From an uncultured bacterium (lineage in GTDB: Bacteria > Bacillota > Clostridia > Lachnospirales > Lachnospiraceae), in contig CAOKFN010000058.1 of the NCBI GenBank assembly GCA_948467735.1, positions 1 through 24,844 of the forward strand: DNA of 24,844 nt, read 5' to 3'. This document shows positions 6,448 to 15,157 of the stretch, piece by piece. A program made the position numbers and the translations under genes. The notes below the pieces were generated by a model that worked only from the letters and a program-made list of their open reading frames with translations, was not told the DNA's origin and did not search any database. The first letter of the stretch is position 1, and every line of letters starts with the position of its first letter.

Positions 6448-7443
6448 CTATTTATGAATCTCCTCAAGTAAATCTTGCATTTGGCGATAGAGCGCTTCCG
6501 AGCCTGCCGCCTTAAGAATCACGGAAATATAAGGAGAACCGTTTTCGTCTCTGGAAAGAAGCATCAGACAGTTTCCCGCCGCATTGGTGGTGCCTGTCTT
6601 CCCTCCAATAATTGTCACATTGGCAGGCGCTTCATAATTTCCGCGCAGAAACAAATTAGTGCTTTGCTTGTTAAACTCCTTAACATTGCCGGCAGCGTCA
6701 TAATATTTTGTCTGATAGCTTGACATATGTATGATTTCATTGAAGGTGTCGTATTTGATGGCTTCATTAAACATCAGATACAAATCATATGCGGTGGTAT
6801 AATGATTCAAATCCGGCAGGCCGTTGGGATTCGTAAAATTAGTGTTTGTGGCTCCCAGCTCCTTTGCCTTTTCGTTCATCATATTTATAAAATTATCCAC
6901 ACTGCCGCCGATATTTTCCGCAATCAGCAGAGCGGCGTCATTGGCTGAATACACAAGAAGAATGCGAAGCGCCTGATCAAGCGTCATGGTGTCCCCGCTT
7001 TTTAATCCGCACAGCACCGCGCCGGATTCCGTCACTGTGACGGCATTTGTGGCGGTCAGTGTCTGACTGAGTTTTCCGTTCTCCAAAGCCACAATGGCTG
7101 TCATTATCTTGGTCAGACTGGCCGGAAAGAGCCGCTCATGTATGTTTTTGGCATAGAGGACTCCTTTGTTCTCCAGATCAAAAAGCGCGGCGGCCTCAGC
7201 CTGAGACATATTTACACTTTCATCATCCGTTACATTTTCAACCGTCACGCACAGATCTGCGGCAAAGGGCGCCGCAGTCCGCCGTTCCTGTTTTGTCACC
7301 ACATTGAAACTGCTGACGTCATAATCCGCATCATAGGCCATATCGTAAGATACGCCGCATCCTCCCATGCAGCAGACGATGCATACTGCCAGCATGAAAG
7401 CCTTTATACAGTTTTTCTTCCTTTTTCTATTTATACATCTCAC
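6448..7443 (-). CDS. Lipoprotein serine D-Ala-D-Ala carboxypeptidase (peptidase S11)
   Basis: This penicillin-binding D,D-carboxypeptidase of the DacA/DacF group removes the terminal D-Ala from peptidoglycan stem peptides. The three active-site motifs are SLTK (Ser109, Lys112), SAN (166-168) and KTG (282-284). A basic N-terminus and hydrophobic stretch end in a lipobox-like MGGC with Cys29, so the protein is probably a lipoprotein processed by LspA. It ends about 45 residues after KTG and lacks the beta-rich C-terminal domain and amphipathic anchor of PBP5. The start is a GTG at 7443 overlapping mgsA by 17 nt. Its ribosome binding site is poor, and an internal ATG just before the hydrophobic core is the alternative. 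It is the last gene of the shape operon. Confidence 0.9.
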   Translation of the reverse strand: MRCINRKRKKNCIKAFMLAVCIVCCMGGCGVSYDMAYDADYDVSSFNVVTKQERRTAAPFAADLCVTVENVTDDESVNMSQAEAAALFDLENKGVLYAKNIHERLFPASLTKIMTAIVALENGKLSQTLTATNAVTVTESGAVLCGLKSGDTMTLDQALRILLVYSANDAALLIAENIGGSVDNFINMMNEKAKELGATNTNFTNPNGLPDLNHYTTAYDLYLMFNEAIKYDTFNEIIHMSSYQTKYYDAAGNVKEFNKQSTNLFLRGNYEAPANVTIIGGKTGTTNAAGNCLMLLSRDENGSPYISVILKAAGSEALYRQMQDLLEEIHK

Positions 7444-7822
7444 GCCATTCCATATCCCCTCTGTCCAATGATTTAATCAATAATTCCGCGCTTGCCAGAT
7501 TGGTCGCCAGCGGAATATTATGCATATCGCAGAGACGCACCACATTGTTTACATCCGGCTCATGCACCTTAGGAGTCAGCGGATCACGCAGAAAAATCAC
7601 CAGATCCATCTGATTATGCTCAATCTGCGCCCCGATCTGCTGTTCTCCTCCCAAATGCCCCGCCAGAAATTTATGGATACTCAAATTGGTAACTTCCTCA
7701 ATTAAACGCCCTGTGGTACCCGTCGCATACAAATCATTTTTACTTAAAATCCCCCTGTACGCGATGCAGAAATTCTGCATCAGCTTCTTCTTTGCATCAT
7801 GTGCAATCAGCGCAATATTCAT
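7427..7822 (-). CDS. mgsA: Methylglyoxal synthase
   Basis: The enzyme converts dihydroxyacetone phosphate to methylglyoxal and phosphate, a bypass of lower glycolysis used when phosphorylated sugars build up. Matching family motifs are IALIAHDAKK, LYATGTTGRLI, FLRDPLTPKVHEPDV and IPLATNLASAELL. The usual GPLGGDQQ is GHLGGEQQ here, so the residue aligning with E. coli Asp71, the catalytic base, is Glu60. The Asp residues equivalent to E. coli 91 and 101 are kept. The length of 131 aa is close to other Gram-positive members. AAGGGGG lies about 9 nt upstream of the ATG. It is set between rodA and a carboxypeptidase gene in the cell-shape operon. Confidence 0.93.
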   Translation of the reverse strand: MNIALIAHDAKKKLMQNFCIAYRGILSKNDLYATGTTGRLIEEVTNLSIHKFLAGHLGGEQQIGAQIEHNQMDLVIFLRDPLTPKVHEPDVNNVVRLCDMHNIPLATNLASAELLIKSLDRGDMEWREMYK

Positions 7823-7855
7823 GGTGCAATACCCCCTTTTCGTTTTAACGATTCA

Positions 7856-8974
7856 TTATTTCGACCTTCTCGCCTGAAGTCTCACATTCAGCACAAATCC
7901 CATTCCCATATACAAACTCATCAAAGAAGTCAGCCCGTAGCTGACAAAAGGAAGCGGCAGTCCCGTGTTTGGAAGTATAAAAGTTGCCACCCCGATATTA
8001 AAGAAGCTTTGAAAAGCGATCAGCCCTCCCATCCCTGCCCCAATAATCATGCCGGCAGTATCCTTCGCCTTTCGCGCCACGGAAACACATTCCAGCGATA
8101 GCGCAAACAACAGCACAATCACCGTTAGACTTCCCTTAAAACCAAATTCTTCTCCAATCACGGAAAAAATAAAGTCCGTCTCTTCTTCCGAAAGGAAGTT
8201 TCCGTTCTTTACGGAAGTCAGCTCATTGTTTTTGTAGCCCTTTCCTTCCAGCTGTCCCGACGCAATGGCCTTTACGGAATTTAACTGCTGGCGGGCAAAG
8301 GACGTCGAATATTCCTCCGGATTCACAAACGCCAGAATTCGATTTCGCTGGTTGTCTGTCAGGAAATTGTTTTCCGGCTGCAGCGCCAGCGCGATTACCA
8401 GCGCAATGGCAGGGACTGCCGCGGCAATGACTGCAAATACTAATTTAAGGCTTATGCCCCCTGCGAACATAATAACACAGAATAACGCCAGCAGTACAAT
8501 ACTTGTAGATAAATCAGGCTGCTTATAGACCAGCAGCCACGGCAGCGCTATCATTATAACACAGATGCCTATGATTCTCACTGTATTAAAATTCTTCTTA
8601 TGTTTCATAATAAACTGTGCAAAGAATAAAATCAACAAAATTTTTGCAGTTTCCGAAGGCTGAAATCTCAGTCCGCCGGCTCCCCCAATCTGCAGCCAGC
8701 GCTGGGCGCCGTGAGAATCCGCCCCAAACTGCCATACGGCAATCAGCAGCGCAAGATTTCCCGCATACATCAGCCAGTTCAATTTCAGAACCAGACTGTA
8801 ATCAATAAAAGAAATGATTATCATTGCGACAGTACCGGCAATCACTCCGGCCAACTGTCTGGTCTGGAGTGATTCCTCCGCGCTTCCGATTGCCATAAGG
8901 CCGATTGTCGAAAGCGCAAGTACCATAAATACTATTTTAAAATCATAATCCCAAAATCTGTATTTTTTTAACAT
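7856..8974 (-). CDS. rodA: RodA-type SEDS peptidoglycan glycosyltransferase
   Basis: This polytopic SEDS protein polymerises glycan strands from lipid II and partners with a class B PBP. About ten hydrophobic segments are visible in 372 aa. Family signatures include KQPDLSTS, the loop RNRILAFVNPEE followed by QLEGKGY, and GLPLPFVSYGLTSLM near the C-terminus. AGGAG lies just before the ATG at 8974. I call it RodA rather than FtsW or SpoVE because it shares an operon with mreBCD, mrdA and minCDE. The cognate transpeptidase would be the large PBP2 at 10876-13767. It is followed after 33 nt by mgsA. Confidence 0.93.
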   Translation of the reverse strand: MLKKYRFWDYDFKIVFMVLALSTIGLMAIGSAEESLQTRQLAGVIAGTVAMIIISFIDYSLVLKLNWLMYAGNLALLIAVWQFGADSHGAQRWLQIGGAGGLRFQPSETAKILLILFFAQFIMKHKKNFNTVRIIGICVIMIALPWLLVYKQPDLSTSIVLLALFCVIMFAGGISLKLVFAVIAAAVPAIALVIALALQPENNFLTDNQRNRILAFVNPEEYSTSFARQQLNSVKAIASGQLEGKGYKNNELTSVKNGNFLSEEETDFIFSVIGEEFGFKGSLTVIVLLFALSLECVSVARKAKDTAGMIIGAGMGGLIAFQSFFNIGVATFILPNTGLPLPFVSYGLTSLMSLYMGMGFVLNVRLQARRSK

Positions 8975-9000
8975 AATCTCCTCTGTGATAAACAGCGCTG

Positions 9001-9285
9001 TTACTTTACGGTCCCGTCCTGACTGACCGACACATCCACAATGGGAATATTGGCATATAGGGAAGGCATTTTGCCGCCGCGCCCTGATTTGCTGCCCTTG
9101 GTATTAATTTGTATTTCCATATTCTCAGAATCTATTTTCATGTACTTGGATATGACTTTTGCAATATCCGTTTTTATCAGCTCCATCATTTCCGGCGAAC
9201 AGTTTACCCTGTCTGAAATCAACAAAATTTTCAATCTGTCCTTCGCAATCTGGCAGGAGCTTTTTCTGCGAAAAAAATGTCTCAT
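9001..9285 (-). CDS. minE: Cell division topological specificity factor MinE
   Basis: MinE stimulates the MinD ATPase and restricts the MinCD inhibitor to the poles. The N-terminal region has a basic and aromatic membrane-binding stretch (MRHFFRRK). The MinD-interacting segment AKDRLKILLISDR follows, then the dimerisation domain. The frame opens with a GTG at 9291, but AGGAGG is 7 nt from the ATG at 9285 and only 1 nt from the GTG, so the ATG is the start (94 aa). It is 11 nt downstream of the minD stop. A MinE-based system implies Min oscillation or patterning rather than the DivIVA/MinJ arrangement of Bacillus. Confidence 0.95.
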   Translation of the reverse strand: MRHFFRRKSSCQIAKDRLKILLISDRVNCSPEMMELIKTDIAKVISKYMKIDSENMEIQINTKGSKSGRGGKMPSLYANIPIVDVSVSQDGTVK

Positions 9286-9296
9286 TTTCACTCCTC

Positions 9297-10100
9297 CTAT
9301 GCCTTATGAAAAATTCCCGTTACCCTTGTCCAGAAAGAAATACCTTTATCAAAATTCAAATAAGGAACTTCCTTACCGCTTACCCTTTGTACCACATTCG
9401 CGTAGGCCTGTCCTGCGGGAGAAGCGCTGCCCACCAGCGGTTCTCCCTGATTGGCGGCAACTACCACATTTTCGTCATCCGGAATGATGCCGATTAAGGG
9501 AATTGCCAGTATATCCACCACATCCTGCGCGGACATCATATCTCCCCGCCTGACCATATCCATCCGCAGCCTGTTGATAATCAGATCCATCTTCTGGAAT
9601 CCGTTGGCCTCCAGAAGACCGATAATCCTGTCCGCATCCCGTATCGCGGATACCTCGGGCGTCGTCACAACCAGCGCCCTGTCCGCTCCGGCAATGGCAT
9701 TCTGGAACCCCTGTTCAATTCCTGCCGGACAATCCAATATAATGTAATCAAACTGTTCCTTCAAATGCTCGATTACCTTCACCATCTGGGCCGGAGATAC
9801 GGCGGTCTTGTCCCTCGTCTGAGCGGAAGGCATCAGATACAGCCCCGGATGACGCTTATCTCGTATCAGCGCCTGTTTGACCCGGCAGTTCCCCTCGACC
9901 ACGTCCACCAGATTATACACAATACGGTTTTCCAGCCCCATGACAACGTCAAGATTGCGAAGACCGATATCCGTATCGATCAGACAGACCTTCCTGCCGA
10001 GTTTTGCCAGACCCGTTCCTACATTTGCAGTTGTGGTGGTTTTGCCCACACCGCCTTTTCCTGAAGTGACGACAATGACTTCGGAATGTTTTTCTTCCAT
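9297..10100 (-). CDS. minD: Septum site-determining ATPase MinD
   Basis: MinD is a membrane-cycling ParA-family ATPase that recruits MinC and responds to MinE. The deviant Walker A SGKGGVGKTT lies at residues 13-22. IDTDIGLRNLD and ILDCPAG follow. The C-terminus FWTRVTGIFHKA is an amphipathic membrane-targeting helix. The open frame extends to 10160, but GGAGG lies 8 nt before the ATG at 10100, giving MEEKHSEVIVVTSGKGG, a standard family start (267 aa). It lies 56 nt after the minC stop and immediately upstream of minE. Confidence 0.96.
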   Translation of the reverse strand: MEEKHSEVIVVTSGKGGVGKTTTTANVGTGLAKLGRKVCLIDTDIGLRNLDVVMGLENRIVYNLVDVVEGNCRVKQALIRDKRHPGLYLMPSAQTRDKTAVSPAQMVKVIEHLKEQFDYIILDCPAGIEQGFQNAIAGADRALVVTTPEVSAIRDADRIIGLLEANGFQKMDLIINRLRMDMVRRGDMMSAQDVVDILAIPLIGIIPDDENVVVAANQGEPLVGSASPAGQAYANVVQRVSGKEVPYLNFDKGISFWTRVTGIFHKA

Positions 10101-10156
10101 TTTCCTAACCTCCATGATAAATAATGTCGTCCTCCGAACATTTCCAAGCCAGCAGC

Positions 10157-10831
10157 TCAAAATGTGTTCAGCAAATCTTTGGTAAAGGCATCCAGTATAA
10201 TTCTGTCGTTTTTCACATATGCAATTTTCGGCCGTACTTTAGGCTGCAATACCCTTTTCGTCTGTTTCATATTAGGTTTATATTTGAAATCGCCGATTTT
10301 AATTCTTTCCGGCTTCATTTCAAGCGCTGCTACAAAGGCTCCTTCCCTGCCGCTGCCTCCGGCATAGGCTTCGCCGTAAAGGCCGCCCAAGACAATAATG
10401 TTTCTGGAGCTGATAATGGCGCTTCCGGGATACACGTCCCCCAGCATAATTATGCTGTTCTCTGTCTCCAGCACATCTCTGTTTTTCAGATTTCCCCTGA
10501 AAAACTGCCCGTTTTCTTCTTCCTCCGCAAGCTTTTCCTCCATTCGGGCAATGGCGTCCGCATATTTTCCATTCGTCTCGCCTTCCCGCTCCACAAGGCA
10601 GAGAATGCGCAGATCGCTGTTCTCGCGAACGGTTTCCAATATTCTGATTTCTTCCGTATCCGTCACTTCACGTCCTTCTATGGACATCGCCAAAGCGGCG
10701 GACCCGAAAAAATTTCTTGCCTCGGAAAATTTATACCCAATCTCCTCTAATATTCTTTCAAAAGGAAGCTCCTCATTCAGATAAAGCGCAATTCCGTTGG
10801 GAAAGCTCTTAATGATCACTGCTTCTTTCAT
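10157..10831 (-). CDS. minC: Septum site-determining protein MinC
   Basis: MinC is the FtsZ polymerisation inhibitor of the Min system. The N-terminal domain begins VIIKSFPNGIALYLNEE. The C-terminal beta-helix contains the characteristic repeats around MLGDVYPGSAIISSRNIIVLGGLYGEAYAGG, including the GxxxPG-like turn. The frame opens with a TTG at 10855, but the ATG at 10831 gives the normal N-terminus (224 aa) and has GGAGG upstream, although with a long spacing of about 12 nt. It follows the PBP2 gene and precedes minD, the standard Firmicutes order after mreBCD. Confidence 0.93.
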   Translation of the reverse strand: MKEAVIIKSFPNGIALYLNEELPFERILEEIGYKFSEARNFFGSAALAMSIEGREVTDTEEIRILETVRENSDLRILCLVEREGETNGKYADAIARMEEKLAEEEENGQFFRGNLKNRDVLETENSIIMLGDVYPGSAIISSRNIIVLGGLYGEAYAGGSGREGAFVAALEMKPERIKIGDFKYKPNMKQTKRVLQPKVRPKIAYVKNDRIILDAFTKDLLNTF

Positions 10832-10875
10832 ATCGTCTTGTAACCTCCCTGGCAATAAAAGGATATATCTATCAG

Positions 10876-13767
10876 TTACAATTCATTTGAGATTCCGCCA
10901 TCCGGCATATCCGCCACGCCGGTAATCAATTCATCCTCCTCGGCCAGACCATAATAAAATTTTATGATGTCCCTTGTGGCCTGCGCCGCATAATCGGAGG
11001 AATACCCAAAAGGAATCCTGGCGGCGATTGCGATTTCCGGCTTCTCATATGGCGCGTAGCATACGAATAATCCATGGCTGGGCCTTGTTTTCAGCTGTTC
11101 CGCGGTACCTGTCTTTCCGGCAACGCTGACTTCCAGATCGTCAAAATAGCTTTTACTCTCCACCGCCTGACGCATTCCCGAATGAAGCACATCCCAATAT
11201 TCCTGCGGCAGTTCTATGGTGCTGCGGATATTCGGCTCAAATTCTTTTACCACATTCCCCTCGGAATCGGCAATCTTGTCCACCAATGTCAGCTGATAAC
11301 AGGTGCCGCCGTTTGCAACCGTCGCCGTATATCTTGCCAAGCCCGCGGTGGTATAACTGCTGCTGCCCTGTCCGATGGCGGAACGCACGGGGTCCTCCGT
11401 CGATACGCTGGGCGTCGATTCCGACAGCTCAATCCCTGATTTTTCCGTAAGCCCGAACAGATCCGCATACTGCTGGAGAATGTTGAGCCCTTCCGTCTCG
11501 TTATATGTGCCGGTCATGCTGGAAAGCCGATAGCCCACATCATAAAAATAATAATTACAGGAATCCCTAATCGCCGTCACCAGAGTTTCGTCTCCGTGGC
11601 CTCTGCGCAGCCAGCATTTCGGCGCCGACGCAATTTCCGTAAAGGTGCCCACGCAGTTCGTTTTCATGTCAAGGTCGATTACTCCTTCCAGCAGACCCGC
11701 AGCCGCCACTACCATTTTAAAAGTAGAACCGGGCGCCGCCGCATACTGTGTGGCATAATTATACTGTGGATTGGACTTATCCGCATTCAGCTTCGCAAAG
11801 TATTCCGCGTCAATGGAATTTGCCATCTTATTATTATCATACCCCGGATAGGACACCAGCGCAAGCACATCCCCCGAATTAACATCCGTTATTACCACGG
11901 ACGCATTGCAGGGATCCAATGCCAGCTGGGCGGGAGTAATGTCCAGATGATTGATGCGGTTCATCATAAAATTGTAAGCGTTTATCCCTCCCCCGAAAAT
12001 CGCCGCTCTGTCTTCCTCCGAGATAGGCACCAGCTCCTGCTCGCAAAGAATCTTACATACCTCCGTGCCGCTGATAATGTCGTCCAGCAGCATATATTTA
12101 TAAAAACGCTTCTGAAATTCCGTATTTTTGTCTACCAAGGAAATGATATCATCTATCAGCTTGTCATATATTTCCGAAGAATCGGAATACTTATCGTCCA
12201 GCTCCAGCCTGCTGACGTCAACCCAGTTCTGGGATATACAATATTTGAGATACTCGCTGAGGCTGATCACTTCTTCCTGCGCCCACGCAATCTGAGTCGC
12301 ATCCGAAGAATCCACTGCCTCCTCCATAATAATGCCGTTTCGCCGGAGCAGACTTACAATATTGCTTTGATAAACCTGATACTCTCTGTTCAGCTGATTA
12401 TACGGCGTCAGGCCTTCCGTCAATTCATAATAAATCCTGTCATAAACAGTCTGCTTATATTGGGAATAAGCCTCGTAAACCGCTCTTTCCGTCTCCAGCG
12501 CACTATCGCCTGCCATATGCCTTGTGTCAATAATGGAATTATTGAACATTGCGTAATACACATCGTAAATAGGGATTTTAATGTCGGAGCTGGCGGCATT
12601 TTCCGCCGCGATATATTCCTTAGCGTTGATTATTTTGCTGGATACAAGTCCCGCCAGCTTCTGTTCCATAATGTCGTAAACAGCTTCCGTCAGCTCTTTG
12701 TCAATGGTCAAATAGACGTCCTTTCCCGCCGAAGCTTCCTTTCGTTCTTCAATGGAAAGCACCTTGCCCATCACATCCACAATTACCTTTTCATATCCCT
12801 TTTCCCCTTGAAGGGTGGTTTCCAGATAGGCCTCGATGCCCCCCTTTCCCACCACGTCATTGATATTGTAGGCGTCGCCTTGGGCGCCTGACTCCGCCAT
12901 TTTCGCATTCAGATCCGTCAGCTCTTCGGAAGAAATTTTCCCCGTATACCCCAGCACATGGGCAAAATACTTGCTGTCCACATATCTGCGCACTGTGTCT
13001 TCCACAATCGTAACACCCGGAAGCGATTCGGAATTTTCCATCAACACCGCCACCGTCCTGTCGCTGATATTGGAAGCCACAGTGGTTCCGATATACTTTC
13101 GATAGGAAGTCAGGTACATGGCGTAGCGAATCGTCACCAGCTTCAGCCAGTCTTCTTTTGAATAGCCCCTGCCCGGCACAAATTTACTTTTGCTGTCCTC
13201 CGGATTTTCCCGCTCTCCGATGGCAAAGCCTCCCCCGCTGCTGCGGCTCAGATATTCCATCACCTCCTGCGCCGTGGCGGTCCGCTCTTCTTCTTTCAGG
13301 TCGCTGATGGTCTTCGCCCCATACACGTCCGCGAGAAAGCGCAGCTGGCTGCTGCCCTGTACCGTAAATGCATAATCTCCGTCCTCGTTGAGATAGATTT
13401 TAAAATCCGTAATGCATTTATCCCCGTTTTTTTCAATCATCCGAATCAGGCTTAGGATGGTTTCATTCATTTTCCTGTTTTTCTGGCTGCCGGATTCAAA
13501 CACATCCTCAATCTTGACAGAGTAAGCCAGCTCGTTATAGGCGAGGATATTGCCGTTTCTGTCGTAGATATCCCCCCGTATGCTGGAGATGTCCCGGGTC
13601 TTTTCTATTTCAAGAACAAATTTTTCAAGATATTCCGAACCATGGACAATCTGTAAATCAAAACAGCGGCCGATTAACACGCCTCCCATCAGGCAGAACA
13701 CCAATACAAAAACCGTCAGCCGGCTCGTCACAATTGCGATAAATTTATCCTTTAACTCGTCAAACAA
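10876..13767 (-). CDS. mrdA: Penicillin-binding protein 2, unusually large class B PBP
   Basis: This class B transpeptidase cross-links side-wall peptidoglycan with RodA. Its N-terminal transmembrane segment (about residues 15-36) leads into the dimerisation domain (RGDIYDRNG). The catalytic motifs are APGSTFKM (near residue 680), SCN (near 737) and AGKTGTAEQ (near 883). At 963 aa it is far longer than the usual 600-720. The excess is a block of about 250 residues between VYLTIDKELTEAVYDIM (near 365) and VVITDVNSGDVLALVSYPGYD (near 625), which are close together in ordinary PBP2. The block is largely helical in appearance and rich in Tyr, Asp and Glu. The start is a TTG overlapping the mreD stop, with AAGGAG about 11 nt upstream. 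Confidence 0.93.
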   Translation of the reverse strand: MFDELKDKFIAIVTSRLTVFVLVFCLMGGVLIGRCFDLQIVHGSEYLEKFVLEIEKTRDISSIRGDIYDRNGNILAYNELAYSVKIEDVFESGSQKNRKMNETILSLIRMIEKNGDKCITDFKIYLNEDGDYAFTVQGSSQLRFLADVYGAKTISDLKEEERTATAQEVMEYLSRSSGGGFAIGERENPEDSKSKFVPGRGYSKEDWLKLVTIRYAMYLTSYRKYIGTTVASNISDRTVAVLMENSESLPGVTIVEDTVRRYVDSKYFAHVLGYTGKISSEELTDLNAKMAESGAQGDAYNINDVVGKGGIEAYLETTLQGEKGYEKVIVDVMGKVLSIEERKEASAGKDVYLTIDKELTEAVYDIMEQKLAGLVSSKIINAKEYIAAENAASSDIKIPIYDVYYAMFNNSIIDTRHMAGDSALETERAVYEAYSQYKQTVYDRIYYELTEGLTPYNQLNREYQVYQSNIVSLLRRNGIIMEEAVDSSDATQIAWAQEEVISLSEYLKYCISQNWVDVSRLELDDKYSDSSEIYDKLIDDIISLVDKNTEFQKRFYKYMLLDDIISGTEVCKILCEQELVPISEEDRAAIFGGGINAYNFMMNRINHLDITPAQLALDPCNASVVITDVNSGDVLALVSYPGYDNNKMANSIDAEYFAKLNADKSNPQYNYATQYAAAPGSTFKMVVAAAGLLEGVIDLDMKTNCVGTFTEIASAPKCWLRRGHGDETLVTAIRDSCNYYFYDVGYRLSSMTGTYNETEGLNILQQYADLFGLTEKSGIELSESTPSVSTEDPVRSAIGQGSSSYTTAGLARYTATVANGGTCYQLTLVDKIADSEGNVVKEFEPNIRSTIELPQEYWDVLHSGMRQAVESKSYFDDLEVSVAGKTGTAEQLKTRPSHGLFVCYAPYEKPEIAIAARIPFGYSSDYAAQATRDIIKFYYGLAEEDELITGVADMPDGGISNEL

Positions 13768-14278
13768 ATTTCTGCGCTCTCCTTTTTTCCCAATCTTCCA
13801 ATTTCGTGTTAATTTTCAAAATGATCGGATATAAAAACATCGTGGCCAAAATAGTATACAGCGCCTCCGGCAGAATCACATGGATAAAATAATAGGGAAA
13901 ATGAAATCTGCCCCGAAGCATATACGTTAAAACATAGCAGATGATTCCATATGACAAATCGCTTATCACAATCAGCGCAATGGGCAGTTTAATATCTTCG
14001 GGATAGAAAATTCCGCTGAACTTGCCGTTCAGATATCCTATGTACATTAAGAGCATCGCATAAAACCCAAGGAAACCGCCGAAAAAAATATCGCTCAGCA
14101 GTCCGCAGAAGAATCCGATTACAAGTCCTTCCTTTTCCCCGCGCATAAATCCAAAAGAGGACGTCAGAATCATCATCAGATTCGGAATAATGCCCGCAAG
14201 CGCCAGTCCGTTAAATACGCTGCACTGTAGAACAAAGCATATTATGATAATAACAAATATTGTGATTTTCCTGAGCAT
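13760..14278 (-). CDS. mreD: Rod shape-determining protein MreD
   Basis: MreD is a small polytopic membrane protein of the elongasome that works with MreC and MreB. Five or six hydrophobic segments fill the 172-aa sequence. Recognisable parts are the early IIPNLMMI with FGFMRGEKEGLVIGFFCGLLSDIFFG, typical of the family. GGGAGG lies 4 nt before the ATG at 14278. The gene is 12 nt after mreC and overlaps the PBP2 start codon by 8 nt, so the two are probably translationally coupled. Confidence 0.93.
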   Translation of the reverse strand: MLRKITIFVIIIICFVLQCSVFNGLALAGIIPNLMMILTSSFGFMRGEKEGLVIGFFCGLLSDIFFGGFLGFYAMLLMYIGYLNGKFSGIFYPEDIKLPIALIVISDLSYGIICYVLTYMLRGRFHFPYYFIHVILPEALYTILATMFLYPIILKINTKLEDWEKRRAQKFV

Positions 14279-14290
14279 TCCGCCTCCCTG

Positions 14291-15157
14291 TCACGGCACG
14301 TTCTGCTTCATGTCCGTGATCACCAGAACTTCCCCCAAATGTTCAAAATCAACCGCCGGAATGAGCAGCCCCGACTTGGTCAGATTATTGGCGTCCTTTT
14401 CTATGGAGCTGATATATCCGATCAATATATTGGGCAGATATTTGTCGCTGATATCGGAGGTGACAATCTTATCCCCTTCCTTTACCATGTTCCGGCTGTC
14501 CACCAGCTGGCTGAAGGTAATGCAGCCGCCGGCCATCTGTTTTAGGTCTCCGGACACCATCAAATTATCCCTTGTAGAAAGGGTCATGCCGCTTACATTG
14601 CTGTTATCGGAGATGATGGACGTCACTCTTGACCAGTTCGGTCCCACCGCGGTAATTCGCCCTACCAGACCTTCTCCCGCAATGACGTTCATATCCACGG
14701 CAAATCCGTCGTTTTCTCCTTTATCTATGAGAAACGAAGAATACCAGTTTCCGGTATCCCTGCCGATAACTCTTGCGCCCACCTTGCTATAATCGCCATA
14801 CTGCCCGTCCAAGGCGTATAATTCCCTCAGATTATTCAGCTCATATTTATCCTGCTGCAGAAGCGTATTCTCCTCTGTCAGCGCCGATATTTCCTCCCTC
14901 AGCCGCGCGTTTTCCTCTAACAGCGTCCGAATCTGAACCAGCTCCTCGGAACGATTGGCCAGCCACGCCCCGGCTTCCCCAATCCCCTGCTGGAAAGGTA
15001 CGATGAGATATCCCACCGCCGTATTGAACGGTTTGTTAAAGACGTCCGTCCCGAAAGTGACCCCCATCATAGCCGTACAGAGAATTGTTAAAATAAAGAG
15101 GAGATATTTACTCGGCAGCGTAAACCTCTCCCCTTTTCTTCTTATGACTGGGCTCAT
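14291..15157 (-). CDS. mreC: Rod shape-determining protein MreC
   Basis: MreC is a bitopic protein that links cytoplasmic MreB to extracellular synthases and activates PBP2. It has a basic N-terminus, one transmembrane segment (about residues 17-37) and a coiled coil (about 66-110, with repeated Leu and Glu, such as ENARLREEISALTEEN). The double beta-barrel begins near VGARVIGRDTGNWYSSFLIDKG. The 288-aa length is typical. The start codon overlaps the mreB stop in an ATGA arrangement. Confidence 0.95.
   Translation of the reverse strand: MSPVIRRKGERFTLPSKYLLFILTILCTAMMGVTFGTDVFNKPFNTAVGYLIVPFQQGIGEAGAWLANRSEELVQIRTLLEENARLREEISALTEENTLLQQDKYELNNLRELYALDGQYGDYSKVGARVIGRDTGNWYSSFLIDKGENDGFAVDMNVIAGEGLVGRITAVGPNWSRVTSIISDNSNVSGMTLSTRDNLMVSGDLKQMAGGCITFSQLVDSRNMVKEGDKIVTSDISDKYLPNILIGYISSIEKDANNLTKSGLLIPAVDFEHLGEVLVITDMKQNVP

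Noticed and set aside
11596..12891. A 431-codon plus-strand open frame antisense to the PBP2 gene
   Set aside because: The opposite strand encodes a clear PBP2 with all motifs. The antisense product is rich in Arg, His and Ile with no recognisable domain and looks like a shadow frame.
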